A stretch of 15,895 nt of DNA from Coprinopsis marcescibilis (Eukaryota; Basidiomycota; Agaricomycetes; Agaricales; Psathyrellaceae). Location of the stretch: positions 1 to 15,895 of the forward strand of contig ML210536.1 in assembly GCA_004369085.1 (NCBI GenBank), written 5' to 3'. Of the stretch, positions 8,372 through 15,895 are shown one piece after another (the first letter of the stretch is position 1; every line of letters begins with the position of its first letter). Both the position numbers and the translations under genes were made by a program. The notes beneath the pieces were generated by a model. The model worked only from the letters and a program-made list of their open reading frames with translations. It had not been told where the DNA came from and ran no database searches.

Positions 8372-11300
8372 GTACGTATTGGTTGAACGAAAGCTAGCGC
8401 TACAGGAACAACTCTGACGCAATTGCAATCACTGCTACTCTACAGGAGGTACATAATGCGCTAATGTTTGCATAAGCCGTGCTGACCTGTTTGGAATCCC
8501 TGGTGCTCTGCAGGCCGTGGGTGATGGGCTCTTCCCGCCTGCATAGGCCACGCTGACGATTGCAATCCCTGGTGATCCACAGGAAGTGCGTGATGCGCTC
8601 CTCCCGCCTGCGTAAGCCACACTGACGATTGCATTCCCTGGTATTTGATAGAGAGTGCGTGATGCGCTCCTCCCGTCTGCGTAAGCCACATTGACCCGAT
8701 TGCAATCACTGGTATTTGACAGAGAGTGCGTGATGCGCTCCTCCCGTCTGCGTATGCCACGCTGACCCGATTGCAATCCCTGGTCCTCTACAGGAAGTGC
8801 GTGATGTGCTTCTCCCGCCTGTGTAGGCTACCCTGACCAAACTGCAATCCGTGGTGCTCTACAGCTGGTGCGTGATGCGCTCCTCCCGCCTGCCTAGGCC
8901 ACGCTGACCCGATTTCAATCTCTGGTGCTCTACAGGAGGTGCGTGATGCGCTCCTCCCGTCTGCGGACGCCACGCTGACCCGATTACAATCCCTGGTCCT
9001 TCATAGAGAGTGCGCGATACGATCCTCCCGCCTGCGTAGGGCACGCTGACCCGATTGCAACTTCTTACAGCAAGTGCGGGATGCGCTCCTCCCGCCTGCG
9101 AGCCATGCTGATGTTCACACTCCTTGGTACTCTACAGGCCGTGCGTGATGCACTGAGCCCACCTCCGTACACCGCGCTGACCCAATTGCAATCCCTGGCG
9201 CTCCACAGGATGTGCGTGATATGCTTTCCCCGCCTACGTACGCCACGCTGACCGACTGATTGCAACCCCTGGTGCTCTACAGGCCGTGCGTAATGCGCTC
9301 CTCCCGCCTGCGTAGACCACGCTGACCCCATTGCAATCCCTGGTGTTCTGCAGCCGGTGCGTGATGCGCTCCTCGCGCCTGCGTAGGGCACGCTGACCTG
9401 ATTGCAATCCTTGCCGCTCTACAGACAGTGCGTGATGCACTCCTCCTCCCTGCGTAGGCCACGCTGACGCGATTGCAATCCCTGGGGCTCGACAGCTCGT
9501 GCGTGATGCGCTCCTCCCGCCTGCGTAGACCACGCTGACCCGATTGCAATCCCTGGTGCTCTACAGGAAGTGCGTGATGCGCTCCTCACGCCTGCGTAGG
9601 GCACGCTGACCCGATTGCAATTCCTGGTGCTCTACAGAGAGTGCGTGATGCGCTCCTCCTCCCTGCGTAGGCCACGCTAACCCACTTGCAATCCCTGGTG
9701 CTCTACAGGCCGTGCGTGATGCGCTCCTCGCGCCTGCGTAGGCCACGCTGACCCGATTGCAATCCCTGGTGCTCTCCAGAGAGTGCGTGATGCGCTCACC
9801 CCACCTTTGTACGCCACGCTGACCCTTGCAATCCCTGGTGCTCTACAGCTCGTGCGTGATGCGCTCCTCCCGCCTGCGTAGACCACGCTGACCCAATTGC
9901 AATCCCTGGTGCTCTACAGGAAGTGCGTGATGCGCTCCTCCAGCCTGCCTAGGCCACGCTGACCTGATTGTAATCCTTGGTGCTCTCCAGAGAGTGCGTG
10001 ATGTACTCCTCCTGCCTGCGTAGGCCACGCTGACCCGATTTCAATCCCTGGTGCCCTACAGGCAGTGCGTGATGCGCTTGGCCCGCCTGTGTAGGCTACC
10101 CTGACCAACCTGCAATCCGTGGTGCTCTACAGGAAGTGCGTGATGCGCTCACCCCACGTTTGTACGCCACGCTGACCCGATTGCAATTCTTGGTCCTCTA
10201 CAGGAAGTGCGTGATGCACTGAGCCCACCTTCGTACGCCACGCTGACCCACTTGCAATGCCTGGGCCTCTACAGCTCGTGCGTGATGCGCTCTTCTCGCC
10301 TGCGTAGACCACGTTGACCCGGTTGCAATCTCTTGTGCGCTACAGAGAGTGCGTGATGCGCTCTTCCTGCCTGCGCAGACCACGCTGACCCGATTGCAAT
10401 GTCTTGTGCTCTACAGATAGTGCGTGATGTGCTTCTCCCGCCTGCTTAGGCCACGCTGATCCGATTGCAATCCCTGGTGCTCTCCAGAGAGTGCGTGATG
10501 CGCTCCTTCCGCCTGCGGAGGCCACGCTGACCCGATTGCAATCCCTGGTCCTTCACAGAGAGTGCGTGATGCACTGAGCCCACCTTCGTACGCTACGCTG
10601 ACCCGATTGCAATCTCTGGTGCTCCGCAGTTCGTGCGTAATGCCCTCCTTCCGCCCGCGTAGGCCACGCTGATCCGATTCCAATCCCTGGTCCTCTACAG
10701 GAAGTGCGTGATGCACTGAGCCCATCTTCGTACGCCACGCTGACCCGATTGCAATACCCGCTGCTCTACAGTTTGTGCGTGATGCACTGAGCCCACCTTC
10801 GTAGGCCACGCTGACCCGATTGCAATCTCCGGTTCTCTCCAGAGAGTGCGCGATGCGCTCCTCCCGCCTGCGTAGGCCACGCTGACCGGATTGCAATCCC
10901 TGGTGATCCACAGGAAGTGCGTGATGCGCTCCTCCTGCTTGCGTAGACCACACTGACCAAACTACAATGCATGGTGGTCTACAGAACGTGCGTGGTGCGC
11001 TCCTCCCGCCTGCGGGGGCCAAGCTGATGATTGCAATCTCTGGTCCTTCACAGAGAGTGCGTGATGCACTCCTCCAGCCTGCGTAGGCCACACTGACTCG
11101 ATTGCAATCTGTCGTGCTCTACAGGAAGTGCGTGATGCGCTCCTCCCGCCTGCGTAGGCCACGCTGACCGAGTGCAATCCCTCCCCCACAATATGTAGCT
11201 TGTGAGTCTTGTACTTCGGTGTTGGTCTGGTTACCCTTTACTCACACTCATACGCTCAGTTTGTACGCTGCGTTCTGCTCTGATTCTCCAAATTCGTATG

Positions 11301-11930
11301 TATATTCACCGCTTCCTAGTGGGTATGTCCACCCATCCTCTGCATTATTCCACACAGAGCTAACTTATTCCTTCAGTTTGTGCGTGTCATCAATTAGATC
11401 TAACCTCTGAGCCACTAACGGGGACTTTTATCTCGTTTAACAGACCGTAAGCCGTACTAATTACAAGGCGTCGCATGTTAATATCATATTTTGGCTTTCT
11501 TATTAGGTTGTAAGCTGCATACATTCTGTCATTACCTCCAGTTGCATGACTATCTGTATAGCACGTAGGTTGTTTAGTCCCATCGAGTGTTCCTGGCCAT
11601 TGATCTCGTTGCTTGCAATATGGTCCTATAGCTCGTATGTCATCTCACATCACCAGTCATATTCTACATTATACCCAACTAATGCTAATGTTCTTCTTTT
11701 AGGTCGTAAGTCGCTCCGACATGTATTAGTACAGAACCCACCGCTATGATGGTCTTCTTTTTGTAGAAAGTACGCCTCCTTCTCATGGGTGCCTTTGACG
11801 CTGCACTCATCCTTTTCTTTTCTAGCTTGTGAGTTCCATTTGTTTAGCTATGGGAATCATCACCACGATGTGTCGTGTGACTCAGGAAGCAAGTGGTTCA
11901 TTGCTCGACTCACTGCATACTTTTGTTTAA
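7809..11930 (+). CDS. Gene composed almost wholly of single-codon exons (59 coding exons, 78 codons)
   Basis: Splicing at every AG|NNN|GT gives one phase-0 frame from ATG 7809 to TAA 11928-11930 with no internal stop. Residues 1-13 are MKKPGILGELLTK, 14 is Thr, 15-34 are EAERRELERQADAPTLERAR. Residues 35-53 (LERAEELRIRRFEFRENRE) continue the Arg/Glu helix, 54-64 (LFWFTVVLVKL) are hydrophobic, and the tail is EASGSLLDSLHTFV. All exons are 3 nt except 6 nt at 8231, 18 nt at 8286 and the last, 45 nt at 11886. The other two phases hit stops: phase 2 at the first junction, phase 1 at TTT/AGA (10772/10843). Introns are mostly 54-74 nt with fungal donors and branch sites and make up about 94% of the gene. 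No family is recognised. A short charged amphipathic helix with a possible membrane-touching end is all that can be inferred. Splicing is predicted, not observed; the fallback reading is a non-coding intron-like satellite. Confidence 0.7.
8372..11198 (+). repeat. Tandem array of 71-bp intron-plus-codon units (codons 15-53)
   Basis: Thirty-nine triplets lie between near-identical introns, most exactly 68 nt, with donor GTGCGT, branch GCTGAC about 27 bases from the end, palindrome GATTGCAATC, and acceptor CTACAG or CTCCAG. Triplet starts: 8446 GAG, 8514 GCC, 8583 GAA, 8652 AGA, 8723 AGA, 8794 GAA, 8865 CTG, 8936 GAG, 9007 AGA, 9071 CAA, 9138 GCC, 9209 GAT, 9283 GCC, 9354 CCG, 9425 ACA, 9496 CTC, 9567 GAA, 9638 AGA, 9709 GCC, 9780 AGA, 9849 CTC, 9920 GAA, 9991 AGA, 10062 GCA, 10133 GAA, 10204 GAA, 10275 CTC, 10346 AGA, 10417 ATA, 10488 AGA, 10559 AGA, 10630 TTC, 10701 GAA, 10772 TTT, 10843 AGA, 10914 GAA, 10985 AAC, 11054 AGA, 11125 GAA. 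AGA occurs 11 times and GAA 9; none is a stop. The two edge introns (8372-8445 and 11128-11198) are half family, half unique. Confidence 0.9.
11199..11930 (+). other. 3' exon cluster with unrelated introns (codons 54-78) and terminal exon
   Basis: Exons: 11199 CTT, 11260 TTT, 11320 TGG, 11377 TTT, 11444 ACC, 11507 GTT, 11569 GTT, 11632 CTC, 11703 GTC, 11767 AAA, 11826 CTT, then 11886-11930 (14 codons and TAA). Introns are 54-68 nt, non-homologous and T-rich before each acceptor. Donors: GTGAGT, GTACGC, GTATGT, GTGCGT, GTAAGC twice, GTTTAG (weak), GTATGT, GTAAGT, GTACGC, GTGAGT. CTAAC or CTAAT branch sites are clear in the introns ending 11376, 11443 and 11702. An alternative end exists: after GAA 11886-11888 the next bases are GCAAGT, a strong GC-AG donor, with an acceptor at 11943 and an in-phase frame from CTT to TGA at about 11997. 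Confidence 0.7.
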
Positions 11931-11939
11931 CCATGTAAT

Positions 11940-12414
11940 TTAGCTTGATTGCGGGATCGAATCAAAGGCCACGACTACCGGCCAGTTCTGGGGATGAAGA
12001 AGAGGCGTGTCGGTGAGTTATGGTATTGAAAATGACTTGAGGGTGTCCATGTGCTTACATCGATAATGAATGCCAGTGTGGACAACGCGCATCCGCGCCT
12101 ACACAGCAAGTCCCAACTCAAAGGTTCTACCTGATATAGAATTAACCTACCCTGGCAGACGATGGATGACGGCAGGTCTGGAGACTGGAATGATTTGAAT
12201 GAGTTGGGATGAGAGGCTATTGCTCTGTGCGCGGTCACCGGGTGTGCAAGGATGTAGTAGTATAGTGCCAGACACTGAACCGCTTTCCTGCTAAACGTTT
12301 GGCCTCATTGAGAACCCAGTTTCTATTCGTACGGTGGTAGTCCGCTCGCAATATCGTCCCAGAGTATGGATGTGACCAGCGATAGATATTTGAGCATACA
12401 CCAGTATCATCATG
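11940..12414 (-). CDS. 3' part of a convergent multi-exon gene of unknown function
   Basis: Four - strand exons join in phase: 12414-12239 (contains IYRWSHPYSGTILRADY and NWVLNEAKRLAGKRFSVWHY), 12177-12151 (AVIHRLP), 12098-12059 (RGCALSTLAFIID) and 11987-11940 (NWPVVVAFDSIPQSS, stop TAA). Introns are 61, 52 and 71 nt with donors GTGACC, GTAGGT and GTAAGC and acceptors TCTCCAG, TGTGTAG and CCCCAG. Phases close exactly (split Arg and Gly codons). The frame is blocked by TAG at 12415-12417, which may be the acceptor of the exon. I do not recognise the family. Its stop lies 9 bp from the stop of the opposite-strand single-codon-exon gene. Confidence 0.45.
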
Positions 12415-12494
12415 CTATCACAACCGTTCATGACCATCTCTTGGCCGTCCCCCGTCTGCGGTGTAGCTCAAGGTAGGCTTGAACAGTCCATAAT

Positions 12495-12753
12495 CTGACA
12501 CCAGTCAGATCATTAGGAATCTGGGCTGTGGAGGGTGGAGAAGAAGGTACGACTCAGCTGCTTCAAGTGGAGCATCGGATGAGGTCTTGGCTTGTGAGTG
12601 GGCAAATAGAGTGAGTCGGGTATCGCTCCCTCTGCGTCTCACGAGCTCCAACAGCTTCTCGTGAAATTGACATATATTCGCCTGTAAAATCACTGTCACT
12701 CCCATTTATTGGTATCTCCCAGTCCCAAAACGCTCACCGTAACTTGTACCCAT
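12495..12753 (-). CDS. Possible 5' exons of the same - strand gene
   Basis: ATG at 12753 opens a 16-nt exon (MGTSY) ending at GTGAGC. A 56-nt intron with TTTTACAG acceptor (12682) leads to GEYMSISREAVGA. A further GTGAGA...CACAAG intron (about 49 nt) and a GTACCT...CTGACTGGTGTCAG intron (12550-12495, 56 nt) keep a frame open (SSDAPLEAAES, then LWTVQAYLELHRRRGTAKRW to about 12440). I could not connect this to the exon at 12414 with good sites, so the model is tentative and the two parts may be separate genes. Confidence 0.3.
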
Positions 12754-14130
12754 TGATTAATCAAGTCCTAGGACTATAAGTGATGGACGCGCCCTTCGGC
12801 GCACCTAAATAAATAGTCTTGCTAACCCCGACTTCTAAGACTAAGACTAACCAACTAAACCTAACCTCCTAAGCCTCACCTCCTAACCGGAACCCTCGCT
12901 TAACGGGCGGGAGTATCAAAAAGGTCAGCCAGGCAGCGCTCGGCAACCAACGCACCGTCTTTGGTTTCCCCTCACTTATTGGAATGCTCCCACTATACTT
13001 TTTTGTTATGCCCGCAATCGTGGGCTGTAGTCGATGCGATTGGAGGGCGGGCGATGCGAGAATACACGGGGGAGAGACGCGAAGAAGCTGAGTGGATTAG
13101 GGTGCATACATGCGTATAGATATCCACTAAGCAGCCCATTTAAACAGCCAAGTCACAAGAGCGGGGATTTCCCAGCATCGACAAAGCCATCCTGCGTGAG
13201 TATATTCTACGAGACATCATACCACACATCTGACAGTCACATCATCGTTTGAGTGTGCGAGGGACGTGTGTTTTGGAGGGCGAGAGGACAGTTCAGGCAC
13301 GGGCCCTGGTTGGCTGGCTGCCGGGCTGGCTCGGTATTGTGTCGAGCTGCCTGGCAATGGGCAGAGGCAAGGGTGTACTGCAGTCGCGGTGGGGTGCTAC
13401 AGATTGGGTGGCACAGCCACAATACCAAATCTAATCTGATCGGCTGTAAACCCTGGCGATGGATAGGCGAGAGGGAGGTTGGAGCAGACAAAGCAGGAGC
13501 AGGAATATGAATATATGAATATAACTCGGAGACCAGCGAAGAGTCGGAGTGGGGCGTGAATGCGCAGGCCGAAACATATACTCGATTGGTAAAGTGGGTG
13601 CTGAACGATGGGCTCAGAAGGGGCAGTCAAGACAAGGTGTTTTGGATGTATGCATCGAACGATACGATAGGGCAGGAGGGATGTAGTGCAGTTGTGCTTC
13701 TTGATTATTGATGCTCTAGGGGCACATGGTTCAAGGTTGGCTCTCTGCAACCATCATTTATTATTCCGACCCGCCGCGCAGTCACCCGCCTCAGTAACCC
13801 GGCAATCAACGTGTTCCTTCTGACTTGGATTTGTCAACCATGTACCTTCCACAACGACGTCCACACTAAGTATCCCTTCAGTATGACAGTATTTTTCAAC
13901 AAATATTCCGGAGCTGTGGTTGCGCTTGCAGAACAAGGTTTAATGTCATAATATGATGGCAGTACATGGTGCACGATACACAGTTTCGGTGGTATTTGTG
14001 ATACTTGATCATTGCTCGCAGTCGTCAGACATGGTTTTTCTATTGTTCCTGGAATTATCATTTCTCTGCTGCTGTGTCTACTACCCAGGCTCAAAAAGCT
14101 CAGCGACTGTGTCTGTGACCATGACTGCTT
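12754..14130. other. Intergenic stretch with short palindromes and a CTAA-rich tract
   Basis: No gene is supported. Visible structure: a perfect palindrome AGTCCTAGGACT (12764-12775), a hairpin GCGCC-CTTC-GGCGC (12789-12802), and a CTAA/CCTAA-rich tract (about 12820-12898) with some nine CTAA copies at irregular spacing, reminiscent of degenerate telomere-like sequence but without a fixed unit. Further right, TATAGATATCC (about 13114) and TTTAAA near 13139 could be promoter elements, with a GTGAGT donor at 13195, but no credible frame follows. Frames on either strand between 13234 and 13940 look random. Confidence 0.4.
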
Positions 14131-14170
14131 GCCAATTATGGTGATAATTGGGCGATACCACAGTGGTATC
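14131..14170. repeat. Two adjacent inverted repeats
   Basis: CCAATTAT-GGTG-ATAATTGG (14132-14151) is followed two bases later by GATACCAC-A-GTGGTATC (14154-14170). Both are perfect, with 8-base arms. They lie about 80-120 bases upstream of the TATA box at 14249 and could be operator-like sites or a folded DNA/RNA element. Confidence 0.6.
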
Positions 14171-14248
14171 CCTCCCGATCACTGACTGTACCATACCTGA
14201 CCATATAAGGAATTTTGGTTGAAGTCTGGAATGGCTGGGTTGGCTGCA

Positions 14249-14256
14249 TATAAAAG
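14249..14256 (+). promoter_or_regulatory. TATA box upstream of the gene copy at 14393
   Basis: TATAAAAG, a canonical TATA element, about 140 bases before the ATG at 14393. The T-rich stretch around 14330-14390 between them is consistent with a fungal start region. Confidence 0.4.
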
Positions 14257-14392
14257 ACATAATGTGAAGGTAGGAGTATTTCAACTCGTTATGATATTTT
14301 GACCCAGCCCAAGTTTTAACTTGTAGTTGGGTGCCTTCTATTTTATTATTCCTGTCCTTTACAGATACTCTGTCGCTCATTTTTTACCCTTA

Positions 14393-15895
14393 ATGTCTGA
14401 CAACTTTCTCGCTCATTTTACCCCTGACCAAATTGCTTGACTTCGGACAGCACTCGAGGTACAGGCTCCTCCACAAAACTCGACAAATGACTCATCGGTT
14501 TCTATACCTGGGCGACGACAGTCAGGTTTGTGATGCTGGATTAATATGTTAATAACAATTACTCATTTATATTTAGCAGGCTTTCCATCTACCTTCCCTC
14601 GTCCTCCAACCCAGCCTCACCCAGTGGTGCAGCCACATCCACTGTCCCAGGTTCCAAGTCATTCGACACAATTTACACCTAGCACACAGCCCTCCTCTCT
14701 ACTGCCATCCTTGCCGATAACAAGCATGTATCAAAGCACTTGCATTGGCACTTCTAATGGCCACCCTCAATCTTTGTCACAGCTTCGAGGAGGGTTTCAG
14801 CCATTTGTCGGGGCAAGTGCCTTGGCTGTACCTCTATCGACCAACAATGCAAACCAGGCAAGGAGAGCTTCTGCTGCAGCAACTTTACCAGGCTGAGGCC
14901 CTGCTCGTCCTCATCGTCGTGGACCTGCTGTGAATCCTCCAGGTCTTGCACCTCTTGGAGTCAATGGTGCCATTTGTTCCTGTATGGTGGATGAATCTGG
15001 AGACAACATCAGAATAATTATTAAGGTCTACCCCAATACTCCTGTGGTATGTGTAATCACTTTTTTTGCTCTACTCTGATAGTTAATAATCTAAATTATT
15101 CCAGGGAGTTAACCATCATATCCTATACCGATTTCGCAAAGCATCAGTGAACCGATGGCTTCAGGATCACCACCTCTATCTCGAACTGGAGGTTCCTGTC
15201 GCAACTACCATCAACAGTCTTATGGCCCATACCATTATTCGTATGGAAGCTTCGCCTTTTTGGTATAGCTTTTCACCTCATCTTGTTGATACTGCGATTG
15301 AAGAGGACTTTCGACTCTGCCTTCTCCGACTTGTTGCTCGTGGTGTGGCCTCTAACCGAGCAAGTGGTGATGTCAGACTAACAGGGGAACCTGTCCTTCA
15401 GTCCATGACTATTCAGAATCTTTTGCAGGCGAAGCCCAAGTATATTGGGTTGGATGGTCTCTGTATCGAGAGTAACCCCCCTTGATTTGTGATTCATTTT
15501 GGTGAGCCTTCTATTAGTCTTGCAGAAACATTGTCTTAAATGTTGCTTTTATAGCTGCATTGTCCCCCCAGTATACAATGGGTGGTCATAGGTATGGTAC
15601 ATCATGCTTGTCCAACCACTTTTTTAGTTGCTTTTCGACTGATCACCAGCCTCAGCTAAGGGTACCCAGTGGTGGTTTACTGGGGCACTCTGATGCCGAT
15701 ACCTCAGGGGGAGAAGACGATAGTCTAAGTGAAAGTGAGGACTCTGACTCCGACTCACAAGCAGGTTGTCACATGCCAGTACAGCGATCATTCACTCAAG
15801 TAAGTGTTTGCTTTCTCCATCTGTATTGTTTCTCAATTTGTACTTTCTCTATTATAGCTATCTGTTTCCACTCCCAGGTTGCAGGCAGCAACTAT
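14393..15895 (+). pseudogene. Five-exon gene copy of unknown, probably repeated family; three in-frame TGA; runs off the edge
   Basis: Exons 14393-14525, 14580-15046, 15105-15501, 15555-15799 and 15858 onward join in phase across introns of 54, 58, 53 and 58 nt (donors GTTTGT, GTATGT, GTGAGC, GTAAGT; acceptors AGCAG, CCAG, TATAG, TATAG). The product starts MSDNFLAHFTPDQIA, then has a Pro/Ser/Gln-rich low-complexity region. A well-ordered part follows (IRIIIKVYPNTPVGVNHHIL, YRFRKASVNRWLQDHHLYLE), then an acidic Ser/Asp stretch (SGGEDDSLSESEDSDSDS). I do not know its function; the look is of a repeated agaricomycete gene family, possibly transposon-linked, but that is memory and not evidence. 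TGA codons at 14438, 14894 and 15483 interrupt an otherwise clean frame; Arg would fit at each. It is therefore probably a recently silenced copy, unless TGA is read through. Confidence 0.65.

Noticed and set aside
8446..11127. CRISPR-like array (regular repeats with variable pieces)
   Set aside because: The variable part is only 3 bases, the repeat 68, introns are visible on both sides, and the setting is eukaryotic.
8400..11189. Many - strand open frames of 60-226 codons across the array (Arg/Ala/Ser-rich repeats)
   Set aside because: They are the reverse complement of the 71-bp units, shift frame from unit to unit, and share no start, splice or family signal. The + strand splice grammar explains the region better.
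8372..11198. Introner-like element insertion between every codon
   Set aside because: Exact three-base spacing, half-family introns at the array edges and co-inherited codon/intron variants favour tandem duplication. It is not fully excluded.
12820..12898. Interstitial telomere repeat
   Set aside because: CTAA/CCTAA words are frequent but no fixed 6-bp unit is tandemly repeated; kept only as a CTAA-rich tract.
13234..13936. Open frames on both strands (up to 117 codons)
   Set aside because: Random-looking composition, no start context, no consistent introns.
14081..14380. 99-codon - strand frame
   Set aside because: Covers two hairpins and a TATA box, no protein-like composition or splice signal.
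2298..15485. TGA as a reassigned or read-through codon
   Set aside because: The gypsy and pogo copies carry frameshifts and deletions as well, and the proposed single-codon-exon gene and its neighbour need no TGA decoding. CpG decay is simpler.

Overview
The window looks like a gene-poor, transposon-littered stretch of a filamentous fungus, most likely an agaricomycete-type basidiomycete. Reasons: introns of about 50-70 nt with GTRNGY donors and CTGAC/CTAAC branch sites, a broken Ty3/gypsy pol, a pogo-like transposase of the kind seen in mushrooms, and a TA-flanked inverted-repeat element. This placement is inference; no database could be searched.

The centre (about 7.5-11.9 kb, + strand) holds the outstanding feature: what reads as one gene cut almost entirely into single-codon exons. 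Starting at CAG|ATG|GTATGT (7809), the pattern AG|NNN|GT recurs every 57-77 bases in all but three intervals. The three larger pieces are a 6-nt exon, an 18-nt exon and a terminal 45-nt exon, all multiples of three. Fifty-nine exons give a 78-codon frame that starts with ATG, has no internal stop and ends in TAA at 11930. The middle 39 codons lie in a tandem array of 71-bp units (68-nt near-identical intron plus a hypervariable triplet). The codons on both sides have the same architecture but non-homologous introns. The predicted peptide is an Arg/Glu/Leu/Ala helix followed by a short hydrophobic stretch. Any exon can be skipped without changing frame.

To its right, a convergent multi-exon gene on the - strand ends only 9 bp away (11940), with a less certain 5' part reaching about 12753. 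Then come about 1.6 kb without convincing genes but with small palindromes and a TATA box. From 14393 to the right edge is a five-exon gene copy of unknown family with three in-frame TGA codons.

The left 6.7 kb is decayed repeat DNA. It holds a partial acidic frame at the edge, GC-rich minisatellites (217-1245), a 28-bp palindrome, a tRNA-derived SINE head, a 12-bp minisatellite, a gypsy pol fragment (1945-2840), exon-like remains of an unknown - strand gene (3441-3790), an internally deleted pogo-like transposase (4235-5714) and a 708-bp inverted-repeat element with TA target duplication (5971-6678).

All nine in-frame stops considered in the coherent reading frames of the three decayed coding units are TGA, most of them where arginine fits, and both mismatches between the two TIRs are CpG-to-CpA changes. 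This points to CpG-directed C-to-T decay of dispersed repeats, while the single-codon-exon array stays CpG-rich.
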